Below, piece by piece: positions 1 through 8,920 of a stretch of DNA of 64,000 nucleotides (the stretch's first letter is position 1; every line of letters starts with the position of its first letter). The notes beneath the pieces are model-generated. The model saw nothing but the letters and a program-made list of their open reading frames with translations. It had not been told where the DNA came from and did not search any database. A program made the translations under genes and the position numbers. The DNA is from Pseudomonas sp. GV071 (GTDB lineage: Bacteria > Pseudomonadota > Gammaproteobacteria > Pseudomonadales > Pseudomonadaceae): contig NZ_QAOJ01000001.1 of the NCBI RefSeq assembly GCF_003050835.1, positions 744,001-808,000 of the forward strand. The letters run 5' to 3'.

Positions 1-162
1 CAGTTCAAACTCGACTCGCCGGACTACCTGGCCATGGGCGCACGCATCGCCGCCTTAGGGCTGCCGACGCTGTTCGTGATGGAAGGTGGGTATGCGGTGG
101 AAGCCATTGGCGTCAATGCGGTGAACGTCTTGCAAGGCTATGAAAGGGCTACCCATGTTTAA
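1..162 (+). CDS. Acetylpolyamine amidohydrolase, C-terminal fragment (cut by window start)
   Basis: The window opens inside this reading frame; only the last 53 codons are present, ending in TAA at 160-162. The visible peptide contains FVMEGGYAVEAIGVN followed by a short helix, which resembles the C-terminal end of class II histone-deacetylase-like acetylpolyamine amidohydrolases, zinc enzymes that remove acetyl groups from acetylputrescine and related amines. The next gene encodes a polyamine-type periplasmic binding protein and overlaps the stop codon by 8 bp, which fits uptake and deacetylation of polyamines in one operon. The catalytic residues lie outside the window, so the call rests on this tail and the context. 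Confidence 0.72.
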   Translation, partial: QFKLDSPDYLAMGARIAALGLPTLFVMEGGYAVEAIGVNAVNVLQGYERATHV

Positions 163-1252
163 GCAGAAAACCCTCGCCCTGCTGGTCGCCGCCACGCTGT
201 TGGCCAGCGCCACGGCCATGGCCGCGGAGCCGGTGGTCCGCATCTACAACTGGTTCGATTACATCGGCCCCGACACCTTGAAGAGCTTCAAAGCGGAAAC
301 CGGCATCGAGCCCAAATACGACGTTTACGACAGCAACGAAGTGCTCGAAGCCAAGCTGCTCTCCGGCCATTCCGGCTATGACCTGGTGGTGCCCAGCGAC
401 AGCTTTCTGCCCAATTACATGAAGGCCCAGGTGTTCCAGAAACTAGACAAGAGCAAGCTGCCCAACTGGAAGAACCTCAACCCCGAACTACTCAAAGTGC
501 TGGCCGCCAAGGACCCCGGCAACCAGTACGTGGTGCCGTACATGTGGGGCACCAACGGCATCGCGTTCAATGTCGACAAGGTCAAAGCCATTCTCGGTGA
601 CGACGCGCCGCTGGACTCCTGGGACCTGGTGTTCGACCCGGAGATCCTCGCCAAGCTCAAGCAGTGCGGCGTGGCCTATCTGGATGCGCCCACCGAAGTG
701 ATTCCCGAGGTGCTGCACTATCTCGGCCTGTCGCCCAACAGCCACAACCCGGCCGACTACAAAAAGGCCGAAGAGCACCTGAACAAACTGCGGCCGTCGA
801 TCACCTATTTCAGTTCATCGAAGTTCGTCACCGACCTCGCCAATGGTGATATCTGCGTGGCGGTTGCCTGGTCCGGCGGTGCCATGCAGGCCGCAGCGCG
901 GGCCAACGAAGCGAACAACGGCATCAAGATCGAATACCGCATTCCGAAAGAGGGCACCGCCGCCTGGTTTGACGTGCTGGCCATTCCCCGCGACGCGCAG
1001 AACATCGAACAGGCGCATGCCTTTATCAACTATCTGTTACGCCCGGAAGTGGTGGCGCCGATCTCCGATTACGTCGCCTACGCCAACCCCAATCAGGCTG
1101 CTGATGGTCTGATCAGCCCGGCGCTACGCAACAACCCCAACGTCTATCCACCGGCTGAGGTGCAAGCCAAGTTGTACAGCGTGGAAATGCTGCCGCCGGC
1201 CCTGGAGCGGTTGCGTACGCGCACGTGGACCAAGGTGAAAACCGGCCAGTAA
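155..1252 (+). CDS. Polyamine ABC transporter periplasmic substrate-binding protein (PotF/SpuD-like)
   Basis: A 365-residue protein with a signal peptide of about 23 residues ending AMAA, followed by VVRIYNWFDYIGPDTL, which matches the start of mature PotF/SpuD-type putrescine/spermidine receptors. Later segments (GYDLVVPSDSFLPNYMKA, VPYMWGTNGIAFN, VAWSGGAMQAA) are also typical of the family, and the length fits. It would bind polyamines in the periplasm for an ABC importer whose permease genes are not in the window. I chose ATG 155 over the in-frame ATG at 140 because AAGGG lies just upstream and the signal peptide then begins normally with MFKQK. It overlaps the end of the amidohydrolase gene. 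The exact ligand is not determined. Confidence 0.9.
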   Translation: MFKQKTLALLVAATLLASATAMAAEPVVRIYNWFDYIGPDTLKSFKAETGIEPKYDVYDSNEVLEAKLLSGHSGYDLVVPSDSFLPNYMKAQVFQKLDKSKLPNWKNLNPELLKVLAAKDPGNQYVVPYMWGTNGIAFNVDKVKAILGDDAPLDSWDLVFDPEILAKLKQCGVAYLDAPTEVIPEVLHYLGLSPNSHNPADYKKAEEHLNKLRPSITYFSSSKFVTDLANGDICVAVAWSGGAMQAAARANEANNGIKIEYRIPKEGTAAWFDVLAIPRDAQNIEQAHAFINYLLRPEVVAPISDYVAYANPNQAADGLISPALRNNPNVYPPAEVQAKLYSVEMLPPALERLRTRTWTKVKTGQ

Positions 1253-1260
1253 AGGTGGCC

Positions 1261-2121
1261 TCAGCGCTGTACCAGCCAATCGCGAAATGCTGTTACCAGC
1301 TCGCTGCCCCCGGGGCGGTGCAGCAGCAGGTAACGGCGCTCGTGGCTGGCGCTGAGCGGCGACAGCTCCACCAGGTAACGGTTAGCCAACTCCTGCTGGA
1401 TCAACGCCGTCGGGCATAGCGCCACACCATGGCCGGCGATGGCAGCGGTGCTCATCAGGTTGAAGTCCTCATACACCACGCCGCTGTTCAACGCCGGCGC
1501 GGGCAGTCCGGCGGTGGCAAACCAGATCTGCCAACCCTGCGGGCTTTGGTCGTGCAACAGCGGCAACTGCCACCACTGTGCAGGGTCTCCCAGCTGTGCC
1601 AATAGGCTGGGGTTGCACACCGGGCGCGTCTCGCCGCTGAGCAGCGGTTGGCTTGCGTAGGGCCCGCGATACGGGCCATCCCAGTGACGAATCAGCACAT
1701 CGATACCCTCGTCGATGTGCTCGGCCGTTTGCGAGGCATAGACAATCTGCAGCTGCACATCGGGGTGGCGCGTGGCAAAGCTCGGCAGCAGCGGAATCAA
1801 CCAGCGCGACGCCACCGAGGGCGTGCACGCGACCACTAACGTCGGCCGCGGCTGTTGCTGTTCGAGGCGCGCGCAGGCCTGGGCGATGTCATCGAAGGCG
1901 CCACCAAGGGCTTGCGCCAACTGCGCGCCAGCCTCGGTTGCCGTTACCCCACGGCCTTGTTTGACCATCAACACCTGCTGGAAATAACCCTCCAACTGCT
2001 TGAGCTGATGGCTGACGGCGGGGTGGGTGACATTCAATTCGGCGGCCGCTTTGCCTACGCTGTGCAGGCGGGCCGCGGCTTCGAAGGCGCGCAGGGCGGA
2101 AAGCGAGGGGAGTTTGCGCAT
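1261..2121 (-). CDS. LysR-family transcriptional regulator (GcvA-like)
   Basis: A 286-residue LysR-type regulator. The N-terminal winged helix (SLSALRAFEAAARLHS, then a helix-turn-helix around GKAAAELNVTHPAVSHQLKQLE) is of the GcvA subgroup, and residues from about 90 form the effector-binding domain (VVACTPSVASRWLIPLLPSF). It is divergent from the DUF1989-pxpABC unit, with its start 193 bp from that operon, so it may control it. The intergenic region has a short dyad, TAGT-N7-ACTA at 2142-2156, that could be part of an operator, but it is a weak match to the LysR T-N11-A rule. It is convergent with the PotF-like gene, 8 bp away. Confidence 0.9.
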   Translation of the reverse strand: MRKLPSLSALRAFEAAARLHSVGKAAAELNVTHPAVSHQLKQLEGYFQQVLMVKQGRGVTATEAGAQLAQALGGAFDDIAQACARLEQQQPRPTLVVACTPSVASRWLIPLLPSFATRHPDVQLQIVYASQTAEHIDEGIDVLIRHWDGPYRGPYASQPLLSGETRPVCNPSLLAQLGDPAQWWQLPLLHDQSPQGWQIWFATAGLPAPALNSGVVYEDFNLMSTAAIAGHGVALCPTALIQQELANRYLVELSPLSASHERRYLLLHRPGGSELVTAFRDWLVQR

Positions 2122-2220
2122 GGGCTGAACCGTTAAAGGAGTAGTCAGTAAAACTAACGGATTTCGGCAATAAAGGTCACTTGTTGCGTAGCTGATCGGC
2201 CTCTAGATTTCGCTCAAGGG

Positions 2221-2284
2221 CATCGCGGCTGAAGCCGCTCCTACGGGACCTACGATGACGGTAGGAGCGGCTTCAGCCGCGATG
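2221..2284. repeat. REP-type inverted repeat
   Basis: Two perfect 24-base arms (2221-2244 and 2261-2284), each containing GCGGCTGAAGCCGCTCC or its complement, are separated by 16 bases. This is the head-to-head pair of Pseudomonas REP sequences. It lies between the divergent LysR and DUF1989 genes, so it is not a simple transcription terminator for either. Related copies occur at 13299, 20572, 31533 and 39058. Confidence 0.9.
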
Positions 2285-2314
2285 CTGTTGACTCGTCAAT
2301 AAAAGGAACCAACC

Positions 2315-3175
2315 ATGCCCAAGGCCTACAAAAACTACCCAGCCGCGTACCAGGTCAGCAAAGGCTCGGCCTTGCAGGTGGATGAGGCCTTTTATCAGCG
2401 CATCCGCGAACAGCAGAGCGCGCGCACCCTAGTGGACAGTTTCGAGATCCCGATCCGCACCGGACGCGCCTGGAAAGTACCGGCTGGCCATGTCTTCCGC
2501 ATCACCACCCCGGTCGGCCCGCAGGTTGGCGACCTGAATATCTGGAATGCCAACGACCCACGCGAACGCCTATGGGCAGCACGTACCCGCCAGTTGCAGG
2601 GCGCCCATGTCAGCACCTACGACCGCCTGTGGTCGAACCTGCCGTTTCTGCGTCCGCTGGTGACCATCACCGACGATAGCCTGGCCGCCTACGGCATCGA
2701 CGAACACGGCGGGCGTCTGCACGACCTGCTCGGCACCCGCTGCGACCCCTACGTCAACAAGATGCTCACCGGCGAGGACTTTCATCACCATTGCCATTCC
2801 AACCTGACCCGCGCGGTATTGCCCCACGGCCTCACCGAATTCGACGTGCACGATGTGCTCAACGTGTTTCAGTGCACCGGCCTGAATGACGACGACCTGT
2901 ACTTTATGAAAGCCTGCCCGGCCAAGCAGGGCGACTACCTGGAATTTTTCGCCGAAATCGATTTGCTCTGCGCGCTCTCGACCTGCCCGGGGGGTGATCT
3001 GTCGCTGCCGATGTGGGGGCCTGAAGCGCAAGATCCGTTGAGCGTTTGCCGCCCATTGGGCGTCGAAATCTATACACTCGACGCCGCCTTGCTGGACGGC
3101 TGGAAACAACCCGAACGGGCCGCCTATAACGGCCAGCATGGCTTGCAGATTGTGGCTCCGGCTTGGGAGCGATAG
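2315..3175 (+). CDS. DUF1989 (urea carboxylase-associated family) protein
   Basis: A 286-residue cytoplasmic protein (no signal peptide) with the features of the DUF1989 family: [21 protein letters not shown], then [35 protein letters not shown] and [11 protein letters not shown]. His/Cys clusters (HHHCHSN near residue 160; [10 protein letters not shown] near 230) could bind a metal. Family members are often encoded next to urea carboxylase or allophanate hydrolase; the catalytic role is not firmly known to me. Here it is 8 bp upstream of pxpA and clearly heads that operon. RBS AAGGAA lies 7 bp before ATG. Confidence 0.88.
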   Translation: MPKAYKNYPAAYQVSKGSALQVDEAFYQRIREQQSARTLVDSFEIPIRTGRAWKVPAGHVFRITTPVGPQVGDLNIWNANDPRERLWAARTRQLQGAHVSTYDRLWSNLPFLRPLVTITDDSLAAYGIDEHGGRLHDLLGTRCDPYVNKMLTGEDFHHHCHSNLTRAVLPHGLTEFDVHDVLNVFQCTGLNDDDLYFMKACPAKQGDYLEFFAEIDLLCALSTCPGGDLSLPMWGPEAQDPLSVCRPLGVEIYTLDAALLDGWKQPERAAYNGQHGLQIVAPAWER

Positions 3176-3183
3176 GAGTACGT

Positions 3184-3930
3184 ATGCCCCTGTTGAATTG
3201 CGATATCGGCGAGAGTTTTGGCGCCTGGTCGATGGGCCTGGACGCTGAGGTCATGCCCTATATCGACTGCGCCAACATCGCCTGCGGCTTTCATGCCGGC
3301 GACCCCGGCACCATGCGCAAAACCGTGGCACTGGCCCTCGAACACCAGGTGCGTATTGGCGCCCATCCGGCCTATCCCGACCTGGTGGGTTTTGGCCGCC
3401 GCTCAATGGCCTGCTCGCCGCAGGAAGTGATTGACCTGGTGCACTATCAGGTCGGCGCGTTGGCCGGCATCTGCCGCGCCCAGGGCGGCCAGGTGGAGTA
3501 CGTCAAACCCCATGGCGCGCTGTACAACGACATGATGAGCGACGCCAAGCTGCTGCGGGCGGTGTTTCAGGCCGTGGCCAGTTACGGCGGTGATGTGCGC
3601 CTGATGCTGATGGCCCGCGCCGACAATAGCCTGGCCCTGGGGCTGGCCGATGAGTACGGCGTGCCGCTGTGGTTCGAAGCCTTCAGCGACCGTGCCTACG
3701 ATGGCGCCGGCAACCTGGTGTCGCGCAGCTTGCCCGGTGCGGTGCACCACGAGCCCGAGCGCATCGTCGCCCAGGCCCTCGACCTGGCACAGGGCAAACC
3801 CTTGCTGGCCAGCGATGGCAGCACGTTGCAGTTGCAGGTCGATACTCTCTGCGTGCACGGCGACAATGCCGCGTCGGTGGCGGCGGTGCGACGTATTCGC
3901 CAGGCACTTGATGGGCTGCAACCGGCATGA
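3184..3930 (+). CDS. pxpA: 5-oxoprolinase subunit A (LamB/YcsF family)
   Basis: A 248-residue LamB/YcsF-family protein. It begins [15 protein letters not shown] and carries the family signatures [27 protein letters not shown] and [11 protein letters not shown]. PxpA, with PxpB and PxpC, performs ATP-dependent opening of 5-oxoproline (pyroglutamate) to glutamate in the cytoplasm. An upstream in-frame ATG at 3163 overlaps the DUF1989 gene; I chose 3184 because GGAG precedes it and the conserved N-terminus starts there. The stop overlaps the pxpB start (ATGA), so translation is probably coupled. Confidence 0.95.
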   Translation: MPLLNCDIGESFGAWSMGLDAEVMPYIDCANIACGFHAGDPGTMRKTVALALEHQVRIGAHPAYPDLVGFGRRSMACSPQEVIDLVHYQVGALAGICRAQGGQVEYVKPHGALYNDMMSDAKLLRAVFQAVASYGGDVRLMLMARADNSLALGLADEYGVPLWFEAFSDRAYDGAGNLVSRSLPGAVHHEPERIVAQALDLAQGKPLLASDGSTLQLQVDTLCVHGDNAASVAAVRRIRQALDGLQPA

Positions 3931-4631
3931 AGGTGCGGATCGAGGTGGTCGCCATCGACTGCCTGATGCTGCGCCTGTTCGATGAAATCGACCAAGCCCA
4001 TATGCCCTGGTTGCTCGCCGCCGCGCAGCGGTTGCGCGCGGTGTTTGCCGAGGCACTGGTCGATCTGGTGCCGTCTTACACCACCTTGATGCTGCACTAC
4101 GACCTGCAGCGCGTTGACTCGGCGCGGGCGCGTGAACTGATAACCGACGCGCTGCACGACCTGCAGCCAGCGGGCGAGGGCAGTGGTCGTCTGCAACAGA
4201 TTCCAGTCTGGTACGACCCGCAGGTGGGGCCGGAGTTGGCGCTGTTGGCCAGGCGCAGCGGGTTGTCGGTGGGCGAGGTAATCGCCCGGCACAGCGGCCA
4301 TGAGTACGCGGTGTTTGCCCTTGGCTTTGCTCCTGGTTTTGCCTACATGGGCCTGGTGGTGCCGGAGCTCGCTGCACCGCGTCTGGCCACTCCTCGGCAA
4401 CGGGTGACCCAGGGCAGCGTGGCCCTGGCCGAACGGCAAACCGCGACTTACCCGCAAACCTCCCCGGGCGGTTGGAACGTGTTGGGCCGCACCCCGACTG
4501 CTTTGTTCGATCGCCAACTGGACGGCTACAGCCTGCTGCAACCCGGTGACCGGGTGCGCTTTGTGCCGATCGAACGCCACGAGTTTCTGCGCCTGGGGGG
4601 CGATGACACGCCACTGGAGGCGTTGCCATGA
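3927..4631 (+). CDS. pxpB: 5-oxoprolinase subunit B (KipI family)
   Basis: A 234-residue protein of the KipI/carboxyltransferase subdomain C-D family. Visible motifs are [56 protein letters not shown] and the C-terminal [13 protein letters not shown]. It forms the PxpBC complex that handles phosphorylation and ring opening of 5-oxoproline. ATGA overlaps join it to pxpA upstream and pxpC downstream, which is the standard order. Confidence 0.94.
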   Translation: MKVRIEVVAIDCLMLRLFDEIDQAHMPWLLAAAQRLRAVFAEALVDLVPSYTTLMLHYDLQRVDSARARELITDALHDLQPAGEGSGRLQQIPVWYDPQVGPELALLARRSGLSVGEVIARHSGHEYAVFALGFAPGFAYMGLVVPELAAPRLATPRQRVTQGSVALAERQTATYPQTSPGGWNVLGRTPTALFDRQLDGYSLLQPGDRVRFVPIERHEFLRLGGDDTPLEALP

Positions 4632-5545
4632 GCGGTGTACGGATAGAGCAGAGCACGCCGCTGGTTCAACTGCAGGACGGCGGGCGTTTTGGCGTGCGCC
4701 ACCTGGGCGTGACCCAGGGCGGGGCGGCGGACTGGCTGTCGATGTCCTGGGCCAACTGGCTACTGGGCAATGCGCTGGACGCGGCGGTGATCGAAATTAC
4801 CCTTGGCGGCCTGGAGCTAGTGGTGCAGCAGGACGCGGTGCTGGCCTTGGCTGGCGCCGACCTAGCCGCCAGTCTCGACGGGCAACCGTTGGTGCCCTGG
4901 CAGAGTTTCGCCGTGTGTGCCAGCCAACGACTGCGTTTCAATCATCCACAGAGTGGAGTGCGGGCCTACCTGGCGGCGCCGGGCGGTTTTGTCTGCGCGC
5001 CGACGTTGGGCAGTGCCAGCACCGTGAGCCGTGAAGGGCTGGGCGGTTTGTTGGGCGATGGTCAGGCGCTGCACCGTGGCGATTCGTTGCAATGGGCAGG
5101 TGTCGGTGGGCCGGTACAGCAGCTGGCGGCCGAGCAGATTCCGGACCTCAGCCTGAAACAGCCGCTGGACTTGGTACTCGGCGCGCAGATCGGCGACTTC
5201 AGCGGCCAGGCGCTGTTCGACCTGTTCAACCGCCCCTGGCACCTCGACAGCCGCGCCGACCGCATGGGTATTCGCCTGCTCGGGCCGGTGTTGCAGTACC
5301 AGGGTGCGGCGCTGATTTCCGAAGGCATTCCCCTCGGCGCCATTCAGGTACCGCCGGATGGCCAGCCGATTGTGCTGCTCAATGATCGGCAGACCATTGG
5401 TGGCTATCCGCGGGTGGGCGCGTTGACGCCGGAGTCGCTGGCGCGCTTGGCGCAGGCGCAGCCGGGCGATAGCTTGCGGTTCAGGCCGGTGTTGCAGGGC
5501 GATGCGCAGGTCAGGCATTTGCACCTTTTGAATGCGTTCGCCTAG
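4628..5545 (+). CDS. pxpC: 5-oxoprolinase subunit C (KipA family)
   Basis: A 305-residue biotin-dependent carboxyltransferase-like (KipA/AHS2) protein. The N-terminal part LVQLQDGGRFGVRHLGVTQGG and the later SRADRMGIRL, SEGIPLGAIQVPPDGQPI and GGYPRVGAL are diagnostic. It completes pxpABC. No transporter gene follows; the transcript runs into a hairpin at 5570-5594 and then a convergent DNA-repair gene. Confidence 0.95.
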   Translation: MSGVRIEQSTPLVQLQDGGRFGVRHLGVTQGGAADWLSMSWANWLLGNALDAAVIEITLGGLELVVQQDAVLALAGADLAASLDGQPLVPWQSFAVCASQRLRFNHPQSGVRAYLAAPGGFVCAPTLGSASTVSREGLGGLLGDGQALHRGDSLQWAGVGGPVQQLAAEQIPDLSLKQPLDLVLGAQIGDFSGQALFDLFNRPWHLDSRADRMGIRLLGPVLQYQGAALISEGIPLGAIQVPPDGQPIVLLNDRQTIGGYPRVGALTPESLARLAQAQPGDSLRFRPVLQGDAQVRHLHLLNAFA

Positions 5546-5569
5546 TTAGCAGGCCAAGCGCAATCCAGT

Positions 5570-5594
5570 CCCCTCGCCCCAGCGGGGAGAGGGG
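5570..5594. repeat. GC-rich hairpin between convergent genes
   Basis: CCCCTC-G-CCCC, loop AGC, GGGG-A-GAGGGG forms a strong stem 25 bp after the pxpC stop and 19 bp before the end of the opposing gene. There is no T-run, so it is not a classical intrinsic terminator; it is a half unit of the CCCTCNCCCC intergenic repeat seen more fully at 44313-44427. Confidence 0.5.
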
Positions 5595-5612
5595 TGAACA
5601 GCCGTTGAGTTT

Positions 5613-6719
5613 TTATGGAATCAAATCAAACCCGCTGCTATCCAACCGCTCGCCATTCACCAACACATGCACCGCGTGGTGCCCGTAGTAGTGCTTGCGC
5701 GTGGTCAGTTCGCGAATCTGTTGGCTGCGTGACAGCACCACCAAGGCGCCGGGTGCGAGGTCGAGGGTTTTCAGTTTGAACACCTTGCGGGCCACCTTGC
5801 CCGAGGCTTTGACGTAGTCGATGGCGTAATCCACCACCAGCCGTTGCGGGGTGTTGCGGGTGGATTTGAGGGTGAAGGACAGGGTCATGCTCTGGCCCAG
5901 GCGCACCTTTGCCGGGCTGACCTGCAACGCCGTCAATTCCACTTCTGCCGGCTCGCCAGCCCCGAGCAACGCCAATGCACGACGGTCACCTTGTTTGATC
6001 AGGCTGCGCAAGCCATGGCGGATAATCCAGCTGGTGCGCGGGTTGTCCTGCGGCCAGTTTTCCAGGCGTTCCAGCAGCCAGTCAGGGTGGTCTTTGCTGA
6101 TGTCATTGAGGTGGTTGGCCACCGACTTGCGCACATACAGGCTGGGGTCGTCGTTTAGCGCTTCGAGTATCGGCCAGGCCAGCTCGGGCTCCCCTTGCAG
6201 CTGCGGCAGGCGAAAGGACCAGGGCAGTCGCGGCCGGCTGCCTTCGCTGGCCAGGCGACGCACATGCTCATTGTCGTCAGTGGCCCATTCACGCATCTGC
6301 GCCAGGGTGCGGTCCTGGTCCTGCACGAGGAAATGGCGAATGGCGAACTCTGAAGAGCCAAACGTTGTGAAAAACTTCAGCGCCAGCAGCGACAGCTCAA
6401 GGTCGTCGCGGCCATAGCTGGCGACGTAGTGCGGCAAGCACATGCTGACAAAGCCGCTGTTCAGCCGCGGCGCCAGGTCCTGCAGAATCGCCAGGGCGCT
6501 GACCAGGTCGGCCGGCAGGGTGGCGTGCAGGCTTTCGCTGACCCGCGCCAGGCGCTGCATCACCGACAGCTCATCCAATCCGGCACTGGCCAGGGTCAAA
6601 AAGCGTTTGCTGGCGAAGGCCGGGTACACCGCTTGGGTATGCTCGGCGATATGGCGCAGGCGGTCGCGGTTGAAGATTTCCTTGAGCGCGGGGGCGCTGG
6701 CAGTGGCGGTGGCGCTCAT
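5613..6719 (-). CDS. DNA alkylation repair protein (AlkC-like, HEAT-repeat)
   Basis: A 368-residue all-helical HEAT-like protein. Segments such as FASKRFLTLASAGLDELSVM, FTTFGSSEFAIRHFL, ASEGSRPRLPW and the helix pair SLYVRKSVANHLNDISKDHPDWLLE fit the AlkC branch of the AlkC/AlkD DNA glycosylases, which excise positively charged alkylated purines. After about residue 255 it has an Ig-like beta domain (VRLGQSMTLSFTLKSTRNTPQRL...), which some AlkC proteins carry. The start ATG has AGGAT upstream. It is a single gene on the reverse strand. Confidence 0.85.
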   Translation of the reverse strand: MSATATASAPALKEIFNRDRLRHIAEHTQAVYPAFASKRFLTLASAGLDELSVMQRLARVSESLHATLPADLVSALAILQDLAPRLNSGFVSMCLPHYVASYGRDDLELSLLALKFFTTFGSSEFAIRHFLVQDQDRTLAQMREWATDDNEHVRRLASEGSRPRLPWSFRLPQLQGEPELAWPILEALNDDPSLYVRKSVANHLNDISKDHPDWLLERLENWPQDNPRTSWIIRHGLRSLIKQGDRRALALLGAGEPAEVELTALQVSPAKVRLGQSMTLSFTLKSTRNTPQRLVVDYAIDYVKASGKVARKVFKLKTLDLAPGALVVLSRSQQIRELTTRKHYYGHHAVHVLVNGERLDSSGFDLIP

Positions 6720-7086
6720 GGTTATCCTGGTTGATGTGGTCGTCAGTTAAGTCTACTGAGTGTGTAGGACATACCGTACATCGGCTAATCCCTATTTTTC
6801 ACTGGGCAACCTGTGACGGAAAGTGGCGCGGCGTTGGGGTTGATGCCACTCTCAGCGTGCAGCTTGCGCTAATTCGCGGGTTGCGCCGGAGTAACGTGAC
6901 GTTGCCACAGATCAAACGGAACCGCTCTTTTTGGGGCTACGCTTAATTCAAGGTAGGCTGATTCTCAAGAGAGCATGACCTTCGTGGTAAGCCGACGTGA
7001 CTGTCTAGGGCTTGAGTTCCGAGGAGACGGCCGCATATAGCCTGTAGCAAGCGACCGCCCACTCGCTGTTTAGAGAGGAACAAACG
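6720..7086. other. Intergenic region, no gene found
   Basis: The stretch lies between the AlkC-like gene (leftward) and a short rightward ORF. The open frame at 6731-6946 lacks a good RBS and does not resemble a known protein. No hairpin or conserved repeat was recognised. It should hold both promoters, but no convincing -35/-10 pair was found. GAGAGGAAC just before 7087 is the RBS of the next ORF. Confidence 0.5.
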
Positions 7087-7215
7087 ATGAAAATCTGGCT
7101 GCGCACTTTGGCCTGGAAACTGTCCGTACTGTTGGGCTATACCCGCCTGCAACCCATCCCGATTCCAACCGAGGAACAGCAACGCCGCCTGGCTGCGCAA
7201 CGGCGCAGACGTTAA
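7087..7215 (+). CDS. Small basic protein of 42 residues, unknown function
   Basis: ATG at 7087 is preceded by GAGAGGAAC at a good distance. The peptide begins MKIWLRTLAWKLSVLLGYTR and ends in an arginine-rich tail (RLAAQRRRR). The start could be a short membrane-interacting helix, and the tail is strongly positive. It is too short for family assignment. It lies 139 bp upstream of the DUF2804 gene in the same direction. The RBS and codon use support it as real, but it is not certain. Confidence 0.5.
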   Translation: MKIWLRTLAWKLSVLLGYTRLQPIPIPTEEQQRRLAAQRRRR

Positions 7216-7354
7216 GCGCGAACTGTTGCCGCTCAGCCTTCGCTGCTGAGCGTGCCACCTGGCCGATTATGTCGCCCGGGTGGCGCTGATCGTGACTCCC
7301 GCCGCGGCGACCCGGTGCTAGCATCCTCGGATATTTCCGGGGAGTGCAGCAGTA

Positions 7355-8365
7355 ATGGAGCGTCTGATTCAGGCTAATGGCCAGCCGCATTTCGGCATTT
7401 TTCCCCAGGCTGTCGGCGAGGTTAACTACCGCGACTTCGACTTCCGCTCGCCCATGGGCCGTCCGCTCGGTGCCTTGGCCAAGTGGCGACGTTTTCACCA
7501 GTTCCAATATTTCGGCTTGATCAGCGACCAGTTGATCGGCGGCTGTGCTCTGGCCAACCTGAGCCTGGCCGGCATCGGCTTTGTCTACCTGTTTCACCCA
7601 GCCAGCGGGCGCATGATCGAGCGCCAGTTCAAATTGCCGCTGGGCATCGGCAGCCAGTTTTCCCAACACCCCAACAATGGCGTGTGCGAATTGCACAGCG
7701 GCAAAAACCTGCTGCGCCTGGAAAACCACGGCAGCGAAAAACGCCTATGGGTGGAGCTGGATGACGGCACCCGTATCAACGCCCATTTCAACGAACAGAG
7801 TCCGGCGTTTCAGCCGATGTGCCTGAATACGCCGACCGCCACCAATGGCTGGGTCTATGCGCAAAAGGTCGCCGGGGTGCGCTGCGAGGGCAGTGTGCAG
7901 AGTTCCCTGGGCACCTTCGACCTGGCCAGCATCGACGCCTTTGCCCACCACGATTGGTCGGCTGGCTATATGCGTCCGGAAACCTTCTGGAACTGGGCCT
8001 GCCTGTCGGGCCAGGCCGGCGAGTTGCGGGTGGGGCTGAATCTGTCTTGCGGGGTTAACGAAACCAGCTTCACCGAGAACTGCTTCTGGCTGGATGGCGA
8101 GCTGATCAAGGTCGATACCGTGCGCTTCAGTTACGACCGCGATAACGAAATGGCGCCCTGGCGGATTCAGTCGTTCGATGGCCAGGTTGACCTGCAGTTC
8201 GAAGCACGCGGGCTGCACAAAGAGCGGCTGAACCTCGGATTTATCGCCAGTAACTTCAAACAGATTTTCGGACAGTTCCGCGGCGAATTGCGGCCGCACG
8301 GCAGGCCGGTAGTCGCCATCGAGGACCTCTGGGGTTTTGTCGAAGACCAATATGTGAAGTGGTGA
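7355..8365 (+). CDS. DUF2804 family protein
   Basis: A 336-residue protein without a signal peptide. The opening (GQPHFGIFPQAVGEVNYRDF), KWRRFHQFQYFGLISDQLIGG, the HHDWSAGYMRPETFWNWA block, and VRFSYDRDNEMAPWRI are characteristic of DUF2804, a beta-rich fold that resembles lipocalin-like hydroxyneurosporene synthase/AttH proteins. The biochemical role is unknown to me. GGGGAG lies about 9 bp before ATG. It appears monocistronic, followed by a MarR regulator with a separate upstream region. Confidence 0.85.
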   Translation: MERLIQANGQPHFGIFPQAVGEVNYRDFDFRSPMGRPLGALAKWRRFHQFQYFGLISDQLIGGCALANLSLAGIGFVYLFHPASGRMIERQFKLPLGIGSQFSQHPNNGVCELHSGKNLLRLENHGSEKRLWVELDDGTRINAHFNEQSPAFQPMCLNTPTATNGWVYAQKVAGVRCEGSVQSSLGTFDLASIDAFAHHDWSAGYMRPETFWNWACLSGQAGELRVGLNLSCGVNETSFTENCFWLDGELIKVDTVRFSYDRDNEMAPWRIQSFDGQVDLQFEARGLHKERLNLGFIASNFKQIFGQFRGELRPHGRPVVAIEDLWGFVEDQYVKW

Positions 8366-8438
8366 TCGGGGGTTTTTCTCTGCTACGAACGTACTAAGTC
8401 TTACAACTCAATGTCTTCCACTTTGCTCGAGGTTATGG

Positions 8439-8450
8439 TTAGCTGGCTAA
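8439..8450. promoter_or_regulatory. Possible MarR/SlyA operator
   Basis: TTAGC-TG-GCTAA is a perfect 5-bp-arm dyad, 32 bp upstream of the SlyA-like start, in an AT-richer stretch (TAATTATTAG follows). MarR proteins often bind such short AT-rich palindromes in their own promoters. This is a pattern match only. Confidence 0.35.
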
Positions 8451-8482
8451 TTATTAGTTTTAGCTGTGATCACGAGTCCTTT

Positions 8483-8920
8483 ATGCCCCACACAGATCAA
8501 CACCGTTTCGGTATGCAACTGGCCCAACTGTCGCGTTCCTGGCGTGCCGAGCTGGACCGTCGTCTCGCTGGCTTGGGGCTTTCCCAGGCGCGTTGGTTGG
8601 TGCTGTTGCACCTGAACCGCTTTCGCGATGAATTGCCCACCCAGCGCGAGCTGGCGCAAAGCGTCGGCGTCGAGGGGCCAACCCTGGCGCGCTTGCTCGA
8701 CAGCCTGGAAGCTCAGGGCCTGGTCAGTCGCCAGGCGGTGGTGGAAGACCGCCGGGCGAAGAAGATCTGCTTGAGCGATTCGGCGCGGCCATTGATTGAA
8801 CAGATCGAAGCGATCTCCAATCAACTGCGTCTGGAGTTGTTCGATGGTATCGATGAAGAAGAAATTCGCCGCTGTCAGTTAATCCACGCGCGCATTCTCG
8901 ACAACCTGGAAAAACGTTAA
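8483..8920 (+). CDS. MarR/SlyA-family transcriptional regulator
   Basis: A 145-residue winged-helix protein. The order is a dimerisation helix (FGMQLAQLSRSWRAELDRRL), the recognition region ELPTQRELAQSVGVEGPTLARLLDSLEAQGLV, the wing with EDRRAKKICLSD, and a C-terminal helix pair. The sequence resembles SlyA more than HucR/MexR. The frame is open from 8411, but the upstream part is hydrophobic and unlike the family, so I start at ATG 8483. Its target is not evident; FimV and DUF2804 are the neighbours. Confidence 0.88.
   Translation: MPHTDQHRFGMQLAQLSRSWRAELDRRLAGLGLSQARWLVLLHLNRFRDELPTQRELAQSVGVEGPTLARLLDSLEAQGLVSRQAVVEDRRAKKICLSDSARPLIEQIEAISNQLRLELFDGIDEEEIRRCQLIHARILDNLEKR

Noticed and set aside
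3403..4656. 417-residue minus-strand frame across pxpA and pxpB
   Set aside because: Pro/Arg-rich shadow of two clear genes.
5570..5594. Intrinsic terminator for pxpC
   Set aside because: The hairpin is strong but has no T-run; it was kept only as a repeat.
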